A DNA stretch of 64,000 bases from positions 1-64,000 of the forward strand of contig NZ_BCRB01000011.1 of NCBI RefSeq assembly GCF_001552375.1, in the 5' to 3' direction. A program made the translations under genes and the position numbers. The notes under the pieces were generated by a model that worked only from the letters and a program-made list of their open reading frames with translations, was not told the origin of the DNA and made no database searches. Below are positions 43,976-55,269 of the stretch, piece by piece. The DNA is from Cellulomonas iranensis NBRC 101100 = JCM 18110 (GTDB taxonomy: Bacteria; Actinomycetota; Actinomycetes; Actinomycetales; Cellulomonadaceae). How positions within the stretch are numbered: position 1 is the first letter of the stretch; every line of letters begins with the position of its first letter.

Positions 43976-44157
43976 GGTGCGGGTGCGTGCGGCGCTCGAC
44001 TCGGTGTCCGACGAGCGACTTCCTACGAGAAAGCCGCGGCGGTTCTGGCGGCCCGCACAAACGCCCACCATCCTACCGAGCCGCTAGCGTGGCCAGCGGC
44101 CCGAGCACCCGTCGGACGACCACGGGCACGGCCCAGCCCACCGCCAGGAGGCCCGCC

Positions 44158-44820
44158 ATGTCCAGCGCTTTGCCCGACGACCGCACGTCGTCCCTGGTCG
44201 ACGCGTCGACCGCCCCGGTGGCCGACGCGCCCGCCGCTCCCCCGGAGCCGCGCGCCGCACGCCGCACGAGCACCGACGTCGCGCTCGTCGCGACGTTCGC
44301 GGCGTTCGTCGCGGCGTGCGCGCTCGTGCCCGCGATCCCCACGGGCACGCCCGTGCCGATCACGCTGCAGACGTTCGGCGTGGTCGTGGCCGGGCTCGTG
44401 CTCGGTGCGCGGCGCGGGTTCCTCGCCGTCGCGCTGTACCTCGTGGTCGGCCTGGCGGGCGTCCCGGTCTTCGCGGAGATGACCGGCGGGCTCGGCGTGC
44501 TGGGCAAGCCGTCGGCCGGGTACCTGCTGGCGTTCCCGCTCGCGGCGGCCGCCGCGGGGTGGCTCGGCGGGCTCGCGCTGCGCGCGCGCCCGCGGTGGCG
44601 CTACGCCCTGCTGGTCGCCGCGGGGCTGGGGTCGTCGTTCCTCGTGACGCACCCCGCGGGGATCGTCGGGCTCATGGCGCGGCTCGGGGTCGGGCCCGGC
44701 GAGGCGCTCGCGATCGACGTCGTCTACTGGCCCGGCGACGTCGTGAAGAACCTGCTCGCCGCCGGTGTGACGCTCGCGGTGCTGCGCGCGTTCCCCGACC
44801 TGCGCCGCGGCCGCGCATGA
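44158..44820 (+). CDS. bioY: Biotin transporter substrate-binding component
   Basis: S-component of the energy-coupling-factor biotin importer, 220 aa. An N-terminal soluble stretch of about 40 residues is followed by six hydrophobic helices. BioY marks include PVPITLQTFGVVVAGLVLGARRG, LYLVVGLAGVPVF, and the GGLGVLGKPSAGYLLAFP segment. ATG with AGGAGG 7 nt upstream. It starts a bioY-bioM-bioN operon; the next gene follows by 10 bp. Confidence 0.95.
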   Translation: MSSALPDDRTSSLVDASTAPVADAPAAPPEPRAARRTSTDVALVATFAAFVAACALVPAIPTGTPVPITLQTFGVVVAGLVLGARRGFLAVALYLVVGLAGVPVFAEMTGGLGVLGKPSAGYLLAFPLAAAAAGWLGGLALRARPRWRYALLVAAGLGSSFLVTHPAGIVGLMARLGVGPGEALAIDVVYWPGDVVKNLLAAGVTLAVLRAFPDLRRGRA

Positions 44821-44830
44821 CGCGCCGCGC

Positions 44831-45562
44831 GTGATCGAGCTCGACGCCGCCGAGGTCACCGCGTGGTCCCCCGACCCGGCGGGCGGGCCCGAGCGCGTGG
44901 TGCGCCTGCTGGGCCCGGTGACGCTGCGGCTCGGCGAGCGACGCGTCGCCGTCGTGGGGGCCAACGGGTCGGGCAAGTCCACGCTCGCGCGCCTGCTCAA
45001 CGGGCTCGTGCTGCCGTCGGCCGGTGCCGTGCGCGTCGACGGCCTCGACACCGTGCGCGACGGCGCGGCCGTGCGCCGGCGCGTCGGGTTCGTGTTCACC
45101 GACCCCGACGCGCAGCTCGTCATGCCGACGCCGCTCGAGGACGTCGCGCTGTCGCTGCGCCGCACGGTGCCCGACGCGGCCGAGCGCACGGCGCGGGCCC
45201 ACGCGGCCCTCGAGCGCATCGGTCTCGCGGAGCGCGCCCACGTGTCGGTGCACCAGCTCTCGGGCGGGCAGCGCCAGCTCCTCGCCCTGGCCGCCGTGCT
45301 CGCGACCGAGCCCGCCGTGCTGGTGTGCGACGAGCCCACCACGCTGCTCGACCTGCGCTGGCGCACGCACGTCGACGCGCTGCTCGCGTCGCTCGACCAG
45401 CAGGTCGTGGTCGTCACGCACGACCTCGACGCGGCCGCGCGTGCCGAGCGCGTGCTCGTCGTGGACCAGGGGCAGGTCGTCGCGGACGACGCGCCCGGCC
45501 CGGCGCTCGCGCGGTACCGCGCGCTCATGACCGGGTCGTCGGACGCGGTGGCCACGCCGTGA
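44831..45562 (+). CDS. bioM: Biotin ECF transporter ATPase
   Basis: A-component of the ECF importer, 243 aa. Walker A VGANGSGKSTLARL, Q-loop region FVFTDPDAQLVMPT (the D-x-QLV form typical of ECF ATPases), signature LSGGQRQLLALA, Walker B VLVCDEPTTLLD and H-loop VVVTHD. GTG start. The stop overlaps the bioN start (GTGA), so the ATPase and transmembrane component are translationally coupled. Confidence 0.94.
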   Translation: MIELDAAEVTAWSPDPAGGPERVVRLLGPVTLRLGERRVAVVGANGSGKSTLARLLNGLVLPSAGAVRVDGLDTVRDGAAVRRRVGFVFTDPDAQLVMPTPLEDVALSLRRTVPDAAERTARAHAALERIGLAERAHVSVHQLSGGQRQLLALAAVLATEPAVLVCDEPTTLLDLRWRTHVDALLASLDQQVVVVTHDLDAAARAERVLVVDQGQVVADDAPGPALARYRALMTGSSDAVATP

Positions 45563-46224
45563 GCCCGGTCGGCCGCCGCGGCGGGACGGCGAGCACCGGG
45601 CGCCCGCTGCGCGGGCCGTGGGCCGGACCGCTCGGCCTGCACCACCCCGGCACGAGCCTCGTGCACCGCGCCCCCGCGGGCCGCAAGCTCGTCGCCCTGG
45701 CGGCGCTCGGCGTCGTCCTGGTCGTGCTGCGCGGGCCCACGGCCGCGACGCTCGCGCTCGGCGTCGTGCTGGCGCTGGCGGCGCTCGCACGCCTCCCCTG
45801 GCGACGCACGGTCCGCGGGATGCTGCCCGTGCTGGTCGCCGCGGGCGTCCTCGCGGGCTACCAGACCTGGGCGCGCGGCTGGGAGGTCGGCGTCGAGGCC
45901 GCGCTCGACGTCCTCACGCTCGTGCTCGCCGGCACACTCGTGACCGCGACCACCCGCGCCGACGACCTGCTCGCGGTCGTCGCCCGCGCGGCCCGGCCGC
46001 TGCGCCACGTGGGGCTCCCGCCCGAGACCGTCGCGCTGGCCGTGGGCCTGTTCCTGCGCACCGTGCCGGTCGTCGCCCGCGTCGTCGGCGAGTCCCGGGA
46101 CGCCGCGCGGGCGCGCGGCCTCGCGCGCGACCCGCGCGCGACCGTCGTGCCTGCGGCCGTGCGGATGGTCGCGCACGCGCGCACGACCGGCGACGCGCTC
46201 GCCGCGCGCGGCCTCGCCGACTGA
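45559..46224 (+). CDS. bioN: Biotin ECF transporter transmembrane component
   Basis: T-component linking the ATPase to BioY, 221 aa with four or five hydrophobic helices. The C-terminal coupling region with two Ala-Arg-Gly-type motifs is visible (RDAARARGLARDPR and ALAARGLAD). GTG overlapping the bioM stop. Complete BioMNY gives a high-affinity biotin importer. No biotin biosynthesis genes are in the window. Confidence 0.9.
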   Translation: MSPVGRRGGTASTGRPLRGPWAGPLGLHHPGTSLVHRAPAGRKLVALAALGVVLVVLRGPTAATLALGVVLALAALARLPWRRTVRGMLPVLVAAGVLAGYQTWARGWEVGVEAALDVLTLVLAGTLVTATTRADDLLAVVARAARPLRHVGLPPETVALAVGLFLRTVPVVARVVGESRDAARARGLARDPRATVVPAAVRMVAHARTTGDALAARGLAD

Positions 46225-46260
46225 CCCGCCGCTCGACGAGCGCGTCCGCGGGCCGGGACC

Positions 46261-46266
46261 TACCGT
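46261..46266 (+). promoter_or_regulatory. -10 hexamer, leaderless zinc peptidase gene
   Basis: TACCGT exactly 6 nt before GTG 46273. This spacing is the reason for choosing 46273 over 46267 as the start. Confidence 0.5.
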
Positions 46267-46272
46267 GTGCGC

Positions 46273-47145
46273 GTGACCTTCAGCCAGGGCGGGAACTTCG
46301 AGGGCGGGCGCGTGCGGCGCCGCGGTCGCGCGGGCGGCGTGGCGGCCGGCGGCGGGATCGTCGGGCTCATCGCGCTCGCGATCTACCTGTTCACGGGCCA
46401 GGACCTGTCGCCCGTGCTGCAGGGCGCGCAGCAGGGCGACGGCGGCGGTCAGGTGACCGAGGTCGGCGAGTGCACGGTCGAGCAGGCCAACACCGACCCC
46501 GTGTGCCGGTTCTCGGCGACGCTGCAGTCGCTCGACGCCTACTGGGCGACCGCGGTGCCGCAGGGCGTGACGTTCCGTGCCCCCGGGGCCGACGAGTTCA
46601 CGGGCGGCGTGAGCACCGGCTGCGGCCAGGCGTCGTCCGCGACGGGCCCGTTCTACTGCCCGCCCGACCAGCGCATCTACCTCGACATCACGTTCTTCGA
46701 GACCCTGCAGCAGCAGTTCGGTGCGCAGGGCGGGCCGCTCGCCGAGATGTACGTGTACGCGCACGAGTACGGCCACCACGTGCAGAACCTCACGGGCGTG
46801 TTCGACCGCGCCGACCGCAGCGGCGGAGGTGCGGAGTCCGACTCGGTGCGGGTCGAGCTGCAGGCCGACTGCTACGCGGGCATGTGGGCCGGTGCGGCGA
46901 CCGAGACGCCTCGGCCCGGCACGGACACGCCGTTCCTCGAGCCGATCACCGCCGAGCAGCTCGCGCAGGCGCTCGACGCCGCGGCGGCCGTCGGCGACGA
47001 CCACATCCAGCAGCAGTCGGGCGGCGGCGTGAACCCCGACACGTGGACCCACGGGTCCAGCGAGCAGCGTCAGCGCTGGTTCACCACCGGCTACGAGCAG
47101 GGGTCGCTCGCGGCGTGCGACACGTTCGCGACCGACAGCCTCTGA
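46273..47145 (+). CDS. YpfJ-type neutral zinc metallopeptidase
   Basis: A 290-aa protein of the KPN_02809/YpfJ family. An N-terminal basic segment (RVRRRGRAGG) precedes one transmembrane helix (IVGLIALAIYLFTG). An extracytoplasmic domain then carries the zinc motif YAHEYGHHVQNLTG (HExxH) and a downstream ELQADCYAGMWA glutamate region. Cysteines at CTVEQ, CRFS, CGQ and YCPP fit disulfides outside the cytoplasm. The substrate is unknown. It has its own promoter after bioN and a strong shared terminator. Confidence 0.9.
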   Translation: MTFSQGGNFEGGRVRRRGRAGGVAAGGGIVGLIALAIYLFTGQDLSPVLQGAQQGDGGGQVTEVGECTVEQANTDPVCRFSATLQSLDAYWATAVPQGVTFRAPGADEFTGGVSTGCGQASSATGPFYCPPDQRIYLDITFFETLQQQFGAQGGPLAEMYVYAHEYGHHVQNLTGVFDRADRSGGGAESDSVRVELQADCYAGMWAGAATETPRPGTDTPFLEPITAEQLAQALDAAAAVGDDHIQQQSGGGVNPDTWTHGSSEQRQRWFTTGYEQGSLAACDTFATDSL

Positions 47146-47181
47146 GCAGCGCGGTCGGCCCCCGCCGCCGGGCCGACGCAC

Positions 47182-47216
47182 GGACGCCCCCGCACCGGTC
47201 CGGTGCGGGGGCGTCC
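47182..47216. terminator. Bidirectional terminator hairpin
   Basis: Perfect 15-bp stem (GGACGCCCCCGCACC and GGTGCGGGGGCGTCC) with a GGTCC loop, between the convergent peptidase and suf operon ends. Confidence 0.88.
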
Positions 47217-47227
47217 GCCGGGCTGCG

Positions 47228-47589
47228 TCAGATGTTGAACCCGAGGGCCCGCATCTGCTCGCGGCCGTCGGTCGTGATCTTCTCGGGGCCCCACGGCGGC
47301 ATCCAGACCCAGTTGATGCGGAAGCCGTCGACGATGCCGTCGAGCGCCTGCGCGGACTGGTCCTCGATGACGTCGGTCAGCGGGCAGGCCGCCGACGTGA
47401 GCGTCATGTCGATGACCGCGGTGTTGGTCTGGTCGATGACGACGCCGTACACGAGGCCGAGGTCGACGACGTTGATGCCGAGCTCGGGGTCGATGACGTC
47501 GCGCATCGCCTCCTCGACGTCGGCGACCGTCGCGGCCCCCGCGGCCGCGGGGGCGCCGTCGACCGCGGCGGGGGTGGTGGGTTCGGTGG

Positions 47590-47593
<4 letters not shown>
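47228..47593 (-). CDS. SufT-type metal-sulfur cluster assembly factor (DUF59)
   Basis: A 121-aa MIP18/DUF59 protein. The Ala-rich N-terminus is followed by the core AMRDVIDPELGINVVDLGLVYGVVID, the single conserved cysteine in LTSAACPLTDVIEDQ, and WMPPWGPEKITTDGREQMRALGF. It assists Fe-S cluster maturation as the last gene of the suf operon, the place of Rv1466 in M. tuberculosis. ATG overlaps the sufU stop (ATGA). Confidence 0.92.
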
Positions 47594-49493
<1,900 letters not shown>

Positions 49494-49527
49494 TCAGGTG
49501 GCGACGGTCGCCCAGGGACGAGGGTGC

Positions 49528-49563
49528 GGTGGCCGCCGGCGCGCGGGGCGTCCGGCGGCCACC
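49528..49563 (-). terminator. Hairpin between sufC and sufS
   Basis: Perfect 12-bp stem (GGTGGCCGCCGG and CCGGCGGCCACC) with a 12-nt loop, 11 bp beyond the sufC stop and no U-run. It may attenuate read-through into sufS or protect the upstream message. Confidence 0.5.
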
Positions 49564-49573
49564 GGGACGGGTC

Positions 49574-50338
<765 letters not shown>

Positions 50339-50358
50339 CTCGGGGTACTCCTCGGGGG

Positions 50359-50691
50359 TCAGAGCGGGGCGTCGACGTCGACGAGCACGCGCTCGCCGTC
50401 GACGGTCACGGGGTAGACGGGGACGGGGCGGACCGCGGGCGGCGACAGGGGCTCACCGGTGCGCAGGTCGAACTTCGACCCGTGCAGCCAGCACTCGACC
50501 GTGCAGTCCTCGACCTCGCCGTCGGACAGCGAGACGGCGCCGTGCGAGCACACGTCGCTGATGGCGTGCCAGTCGCCGGACTCGTCGCGCACGACGGCGA
50601 CCTCGACGGGGCCGGCGGGGCCCTCGAGCTCGACTCGCAGCGTGCCGGCGACCGGCACGTCCGCGGTCAAGCAGGCGAGCTGAGCGGTCAT
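50359..50691 (-). CDS. Rieske-type ferredoxin in the suf operon
   Basis: A 110-aa soluble [2Fe-2S] Rieske ferredoxin. Ligands CSH in DVCSHGAVSLSDG and CxxH in CWLHGSKFDLRTGEPLSPP. Commonly annotated as a dioxygenase ferredoxin subunit. Its fixed place between sufD and sufC in actinobacteria suggests a role in electron supply or cluster assembly instead (inference). ATG overlaps the sufD stop (ATGA). Confidence 0.9.
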   Translation of the reverse strand: MTAQLACLTADVPVAGTLRVELEGPAGPVEVAVVRDESGDWHAISDVCSHGAVSLSDGEVEDCTVECWLHGSKFDLRTGEPLSPPAVRPVPVYPVTVDGERVLVDVDAPL

Positions 50692-51992
50692 GCCGTGGTC
50701 ACCGCCGCGTCGGAGCCCTCGACCTGCGGGGTCGTGCCGAGGATCTCGCTCATGGACTTCTCGAGCTCGGCCTCGATCGACGCGATGAGCCGCTCCTCGA
50801 CCTCGGGCACGCCGATCTCGTGGATGAGCTCGGCGAAGAACCCGCGCACGACGAGGCGACGCGCGTCGGCCTCGGGGATGCCGCGGGCGCGCAGGTAGAA
50901 CAGCTGCTCGTCGTCGAAGCGCCCGGTGGCCGAGGCGTGCCCGGCGCCCTCGATGACGCCCGTCTCGATCTCGAGGTTCGGCACCGAGTCGGCGCGCGCA
51001 CCGTCGGTGAGGACGAGGTTGCGGTTGAGCTCGTACGTGTCGGTGCCCTCGGCCGCCGCGCGGATCAGCACGTCGCCGACCCACACGGTGTGGGCGCCGG
51101 CGCCCTGCAGCGCGCCCTTGTAGGTCACGCGCGAGACGCAGCTCGGGACCGCGTGGTCGACGAACAGGCGGTGCTCCTGGTGCTGGTCGGCGTCCGCGAA
51201 GTACGCGCCCAGCGCCGTGACCGACGCACCCTCGCCGACGAACTCGGTGTCGGGCGTGACGCGCACGACGTCGCCGCCGAGCGTCACGACGATGTGCTTG
51301 ACCGTCGCGTCGCGGCCGATGCGCAGGCGGTGGCTCGCGGCGTGCACCGAGCCCTCCGCCCAGTCCTGCACGGACACGACCGTGAGGTGCGCGCCGTCCT
51401 CCGCGACGATCTCGACCGTCTCGGTGAGGTTGGCGTGCCCGACGTGGTCGAGCACGACGACGCCCTGCGAGAGCGGCTCGGCGTGCACCAGCAGGTGCGC
51501 GGCCGTCGGCTCGAGCGGCGCCTCGTGCGTGCCGGCGCCCTCGACGCCCTCGACGACCACCGAGGTGACCTTCGAGGACACGGACTCGCGCGGCAGCGTC
51601 ACGACCGTCGCGCGCTCGAACGACGCCCACGCCACGGCCGCGGCGCGGTCGCCGGGGACGCCCGCGCGGCCGAGCCGCGCGTCGTCGCGGTCGACGATCT
51701 CGACGCGCGCCTCGGGCGCCTCGACGACCGTCGTGAGGACGCCGTGGCCCGTCAGGACGCCGTCGCTCGCGCCCGCGAACAGCGGTGCGAACCGGTCGAC
51801 CGGCGCGAAGCGCCACTCCTCCTCGCGCCCGGTGGGCACGGGGAAGTCGGCGACGTCGAAGCTCGTGCGCCGCGCGGCGCGCGACGCCTCGGGCACCGTG
51901 CCGACGCCGTGGCTGTGCGCACCGTCGGCGACCGCGCGCGAGTGGTCCGTCGAGAGGCCGGTCGCGGCGCCCTCGTTCGTCGTGGTCGTCAT
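50688..51992 (-). CDS. sufD: Fe-S cluster assembly protein SufD
   Basis: Beta-helical SUF scaffold subunit, 434 aa. N-terminal helix REEEWRFAPVDRFAPL, then the beta-helix core, and the C-terminal signature FYLRARGIPEADARRLVVRGFF with the helical end GVPEVEERLIASIEAEL. ATG start shares one base with the sufB stop (TGATG-type), so it is tightly coupled. Forms SufBCD with its neighbours. Confidence 0.95.
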   Translation of the reverse strand: MTTTTNEGAATGLSTDHSRAVADGAHSHGVGTVPEASRAARRTSFDVADFPVPTGREEEWRFAPVDRFAPLFAGASDGVLTGHGVLTTVVEAPEARVEIVDRDDARLGRAGVPGDRAAAVAWASFERATVVTLPRESVSSKVTSVVVEGVEGAGTHEAPLEPTAAHLLVHAEPLSQGVVVLDHVGHANLTETVEIVAEDGAHLTVVSVQDWAEGSVHAASHRLRIGRDATVKHIVVTLGGDVVRVTPDTEFVGEGASVTALGAYFADADQHQEHRLFVDHAVPSCVSRVTYKGALQGAGAHTVWVGDVLIRAAAEGTDTYELNRNLVLTDGARADSVPNLEIETGVIEGAGHASATGRFDDEQLFYLRARGIPEADARRLVVRGFFAELIHEIGVPEVEERLIASIEAELEKSMSEILGTTPQVEGSDAAVTTA

Positions 51993-53449
51993 CAGCCGAC
52001 GGCCCCTTCCATCTGCAGCTCGATGAGGCGGTTGAGCTCGAGGGCGTACTCCATGGGCAGCTCGCGCGCGATGGGCTCGACGAACCCGCGCACGATCATC
52101 GCCATGGCCTCGGTCTCGGCCATGCCCCGGGACATGAGGTAGAACAGCTGGTCCTCGCTCACGCGCGACACGGTCGCCTCGTGGCCCATCGACACGTCGT
52201 CCTCGCGGACGTCCACGTACGGGTACGTGTCGGAGCGCGAGACCTGGTCGACCAGCAGCGCGTCGCACAGCACGTTGGACGCCGAGTGGGACGCGCCCTC
52301 GAGGATCTGCACGAGACCCCGGTAGGACGTGCGGCCGCCGCCGCGCGCGACCGACTTCGACACGATCGAGCTCGACGTGTGCGGTGCGGCGTGCACCATC
52401 TTGGAGCCGGCGTCCTGGTGCTGGCCCTCGCCGGCGAACGCGATCGACAGCGTCTCGCCGCGCGCGTGCTCGCCCATGAGGTAGATCGCCGGGTACTTCA
52501 TGGTGACCTTGGAGCCGATGTTGCCGTCGACCCACTCCATCGTCCCGCCCTCGGCCACGGTCGCCCGCTTGGTCACGAGGTTGTAGACGTTGTTCGACCA
52601 GTTCTGGATCGTCGTGTAGCGCACGCGCGCGTTCTTCTTCACGACGATCTCGACCACGGCGGAGTGCAGCGAGTCCGACTGGTAGATCGGCGCGGTGCAG
52701 CCCTCGACGTAGTGCACGTAGGAGCCCTCGTCGGCGATGATCAGCGTCCGCTCGAACTGGCCCATGTTCTCGGTGTTGATCCGGAAGTAGGCCTGCAGCG
52801 GGATCTCGACGTGCACGCCCGGCGGCACGTAGACGAACGAGCCGCCCGACCACGTGGCCGTGTTGAGCGACGCGAACTTGTTGTCGCCCGGGGGCACGAC
52901 CGAGCCGAAGTACTGCTCGAAGATCTCGGGGTGCTCGCGCAGACCCGTGTCGGTGTCGAGGAAGATGACGCCCTGCTCCTCGAGCGACTCCTGGATCTGG
53001 TGGTAGACCACCTCGGACTCGTACTGCGCGGCGACGCCCGCGACGAGGCGCTGCTTCTCCGCCTCCGGGATGCCGAGGCGGTCGTACGTGTTCTTGATGT
53101 CCTCCGGCAGGTCCTCCCAGCTGGTGGCCTGCTTCTCGGTGGACCGCACGAAGTACTTGATGTTGTCGAAGTCGATGCCCGACAGGTCCGCGCCCCACCA
53201 GGGCATGGGCTTCTTGTCGAACAGGCGCAGGGCCTTCAGGCGCGTCTTGAGCATCCACTCGGGCTCGTTCTTGAGCCGCGAGATGTCGCGCACGACGTCC
53301 TCCGACAGGCCGCGGCGCGCGGAGGCGCCGGCGACGTCGGGGTCGTGCCAGCCGTAGGTGTAGTTGCCGATCGAGGCGATGGCCTCGTCCTGGCTCAGCG
53401 GCTCGGTGGCCGCCGGCCGGGTGGCCGTGTCGTCCGTGGGTGCGCTCAT
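51992..53449 (-). CDS. sufB: Fe-S cluster assembly protein SufB
   Basis: Core SUF scaffold, 485 aa. N-terminal [48 protein letters not shown], and the beta-helix part with [25 protein letters not shown] and [20 protein letters not shown]-terminal [24 protein letters not shown] is the family hallmark. No intein interrupts it, unlike M. tuberculosis SufB. ATG with GGAAGGA 9 nt upstream. Second gene after sufR. Confidence 0.97.
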   Translation of the reverse strand: MSAPTDDTATRPAATEPLSQDEAIASIGNYTYGWHDPDVAGASARRGLSEDVVRDISRLKNEPEWMLKTRLKALRLFDKKPMPWWGADLSGIDFDNIKYFVRSTEKQATSWEDLPEDIKNTYDRLGIPEAEKQRLVAGVAAQYESEVVYHQIQESLEEQGVIFLDTDTGLREHPEIFEQYFGSVVPPGDNKFASLNTATWSGGSFVYVPPGVHVEIPLQAYFRINTENMGQFERTLIIADEGSYVHYVEGCTAPIYQSDSLHSAVVEIVVKKNARVRYTTIQNWSNNVYNLVTKRATVAEGGTMEWVDGNIGSKVTMKYPAIYLMGEHARGETLSIAFAGEGQHQDAGSKMVHAAPHTSSSIVSKSVARGGGRTSYRGLVQILEGASHSASNVLCDALLVDQVSRSDTYPYVDVREDDVSMGHEATVSRVSEDQLFYLMSRGMAETEAMAMIVRGFVEPIARELPMEYALELNRLIELQMEGAVG

Positions 53450-53513
53450 GGTGTCGGTCCTTCCGTCGAGTGCACGGCGTGGGAGGCAGGGGGCGGGGTC
53501 GTGGTGGCCGGTC

Positions 53514-54302
53514 TCACCGTCCGGCGGCGGGGTCGGGCGGCCCGGTGGGGTCGACGTCGGCGGTGCGGGTGGGGACGGTCGGGACGCTCGTGGTGCACAC
53601 GTGCCCGCCCGAGGTGAGCGTGGACAGCCGCTGGACGTGCACGCCGAGCAGCCGCCCGAACGCACGGGTCTCGGCCTCGCACAGCTGCGGGAACTGCGCC
53701 GCGATCTCCTGCACCGGGCAGTGGCCCTGGCACAGCTGCACGACGGAGGCGCCCGGCACGGGTCGCGCCGACGCGGCGTAGCCGTCGCCCGCGAGCGCGA
53801 GCGCGAGCGCCTCGGCGCGCGCCGCGACGTCGCCGCCCGCGGCGTCGACGGCGGCGGCGTGCCGGTCCTCGAGTTCGCGCACGCGGTGCTCGGCGAACCG
53901 CTCGAGCGCGTCCGGCCCGGCGGCGTGCGCGAGGAAGTGCAGCGCGTCGGCGGCGATCTCGGCGTAGCCCTGCGACAGCGCGGCCTGGCCGGGCGCGGTG
54001 ACGACGTACCGCCGCGCGGGGCGGCCGCGGCCGCGGCTCGCGGCGGGCCCCTCGTGGACGGTGATCTGCTCGGCCTGCTCGAGCGCCTGCAGGTGGCGGC
54101 GCACGCCGGCCGCGGCGAGGTCGAGCGCGGCGGCGAGGTCGGCCGCGCTCACGGGGCCGTCGGCGGCGACGAGCTGGAGGATGCGACGGCGCGTCGAGGC
54201 GTCGTGGTCGGGCGCCGCGTCGGGCGCGGTGCGCGGCGCCGCGGCGTCGGGCGAGGTGGCGTCGCGGGACGTGGCGGCGGGGTTCGTCAGGGACCCGGTC
54301 AT
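53514..54302 (-). CDS. sufR: SufR-type Fe-S transcriptional regulator
   Basis: A 262-aa repressor of the suf operon. A disordered N-terminus is followed by a winged helix (about residues 36-105, [20 protein letters not shown] ... RGRPARRY). The cluster-binding region has Cys191, Cys195 and Cys208 in [22 protein letters not shown], and Cys236. These match the SufR pattern, in which a [4Fe-4S] cluster governs DNA binding. Position is directly upstream of sufB. The inverted repeat at 54381-54410 is its probable operator. Confidence 0.92.
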   Translation of the reverse strand: MTGSLTNPAATSRDATSPDAAAPRTAPDAAPDHDASTRRRILQLVAADGPVSAADLAAALDLAAAGVRRHLQALEQAEQITVHEGPAASRGRGRPARRYVVTAPGQAALSQGYAEIAADALHFLAHAAGPDALERFAEHRVRELEDRHAAAVDAAGGDVAARAEALALALAGDGYAASARPVPGASVVQLCQGHCPVQEIAAQFPQLCEAETRAFGRLLGVHVQRLSTLTSGGHVCTTSVPTVPTRTADVDPTGPPDPAAGR

Positions 54303-54380
54303 GCGCACCTCCCGCGGACGTCGGTGGGGATCGGCTCCGCGCACCGGCGTGGCGCCGCGGGCGTGGGCGCGTCGGCACCC

Positions 54381-54410
54381 GATATCGGCAACATCCTTGT
54401 TGCCGAAATC
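54381..54410. promoter_or_regulatory. Inverted repeat upstream of sufR, probable SufR operator
   Basis: Arms GATATCGGCAACA and TGTTGCCGAAATC (12 of 13 complementary) around a TCCT spacer, in an AT-rich island 79 bp before the sufR start. The inner CGGCAACA/TGTTGCCG is perfect. On the minus strand it would overlap the core promoter. It differs from the published mycobacterial SufR site as I recall it. Confidence 0.6.
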
Positions 54411-54493
54411 CATCCCCGCAAGCAAGGTCACCCTTGGTGGGCGCCCCAGGTGACACGTCGACCGCCGCCCGCGCCGCCGCTTCGTGGGGCACG

Positions 54494-55099
54494 TCACACC
54501 GCGGCGGCACCGCCGTCGACGCCCGCGAGCCGGCGCTCGGCCGCCGCGAGCGAGATCCGGCTCGACTCGACCTGGTCGGCGGGCGCCCCCTCGCGCGTGC
54601 GCCGCTCGAGCGCCGCGGCGAACAGCGCGCGCGCCTCGGCGTACCGCCCGGCGTCGTACCGCGCCTTGCCCTGCCCCTGGTCGGCGAACGCCAGGACCGA
54701 CGCGCAGTCGCGTCGCACGGCCTCGTCGACGCCGGCCGCGTCGTGCGCCGCGAGCGCGGCGCGTCGCACCGCCTCGACCACGTCGTCGGCGTCGCCGAGC
54801 CGGCCGCGCCAGTGCAGCACCTGCGCGAGCCGCAGCAACGGCCGCCACGCGGACGCCGGGACGGGCGGGCGAGCAGGCTCCCGCAGGTCCGCGAGCGTCG
54901 CGGGCCCGCCGCGACGCTCGGCGTCGGCCCAGCCGAGCTGCTCCGCCGACGCGAGCGCGCCGAGGATCCGCAGCCACACCACGCGCTCGCCGTCACCGGC
55001 CGGGCCGCTCGCCTCGAGCCGGTCCACGTGCTCCCAGGTGGCGCCGACGTCCTGCGGCACCTCCCGCAGCGTCGTCGTGTCGATGCGGTACGTGACCAC
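54494..55099 (-). CDS. Hypothetical TPR-like helical protein
   Basis: About 201 aa, all-helical by eye. Segments such as DDVVEAVRRAALAAHDAAGVDEAVRRDCAS and ARYDAGRYAEARALFAAALERRTREGAP look like tetratricopeptide repeats. A start at GTG 55099 has AGGAGC 5 nt upstream and a TAGCGT -10 at 55161-55166; reading to 55162 would add 21 residues. The gene stands between sufR and the divergent ABC exporter and is not among the genes I remember from the M. tuberculosis locus. Confidence 0.75.
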   Translation of the reverse strand: MVTYRIDTTTLREVPQDVGATWEHVDRLEASGPAGDGERVVWLRILGALASAEQLGWADAERRGGPATLADLREPARPPVPASAWRPLLRLAQVLHWRGRLGDADDVVEAVRRAALAAHDAAGVDEAVRRDCASVLAFADQGQGKARYDAGRYAEARALFAAALERRTREGAPADQVESSRISLAAAERRLAGVDGGAAAV

Positions 55100-55160
55100 C
55101 GGTGCTCCTGCCTGCTCGGACGTCGGGATCTTCGGGACATCTGCGACCCACCGGGCGGAC

Positions 55161-55166
55161 ACGCTA
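55161..55166 (-). promoter_or_regulatory. -10 hexamer for the TPR-like gene
   Basis: TAGCGT about 62 nt upstream of GTG 55099, with AGGAGC in the leader. Confidence 0.4.
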
Positions 55167-55255
55167 GAGCACCGCGGCGCCCGGTGCGCGCACGTCCACG
55201 CACGTCGGCGCGGCCGCCCGCGCGGGCGGGCCGCGGCGCCACGTGCGCGAGCACC

Positions 55256-55261
55256 TAGACT
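55256..55261 (+). promoter_or_regulatory. -10 hexamer, leaderless ABC exporter gene
   Basis: TAGACT 8 nt before GTG 55270. Confidence 0.45.
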
Positions 55262-55269
55262 CCCTCGAC

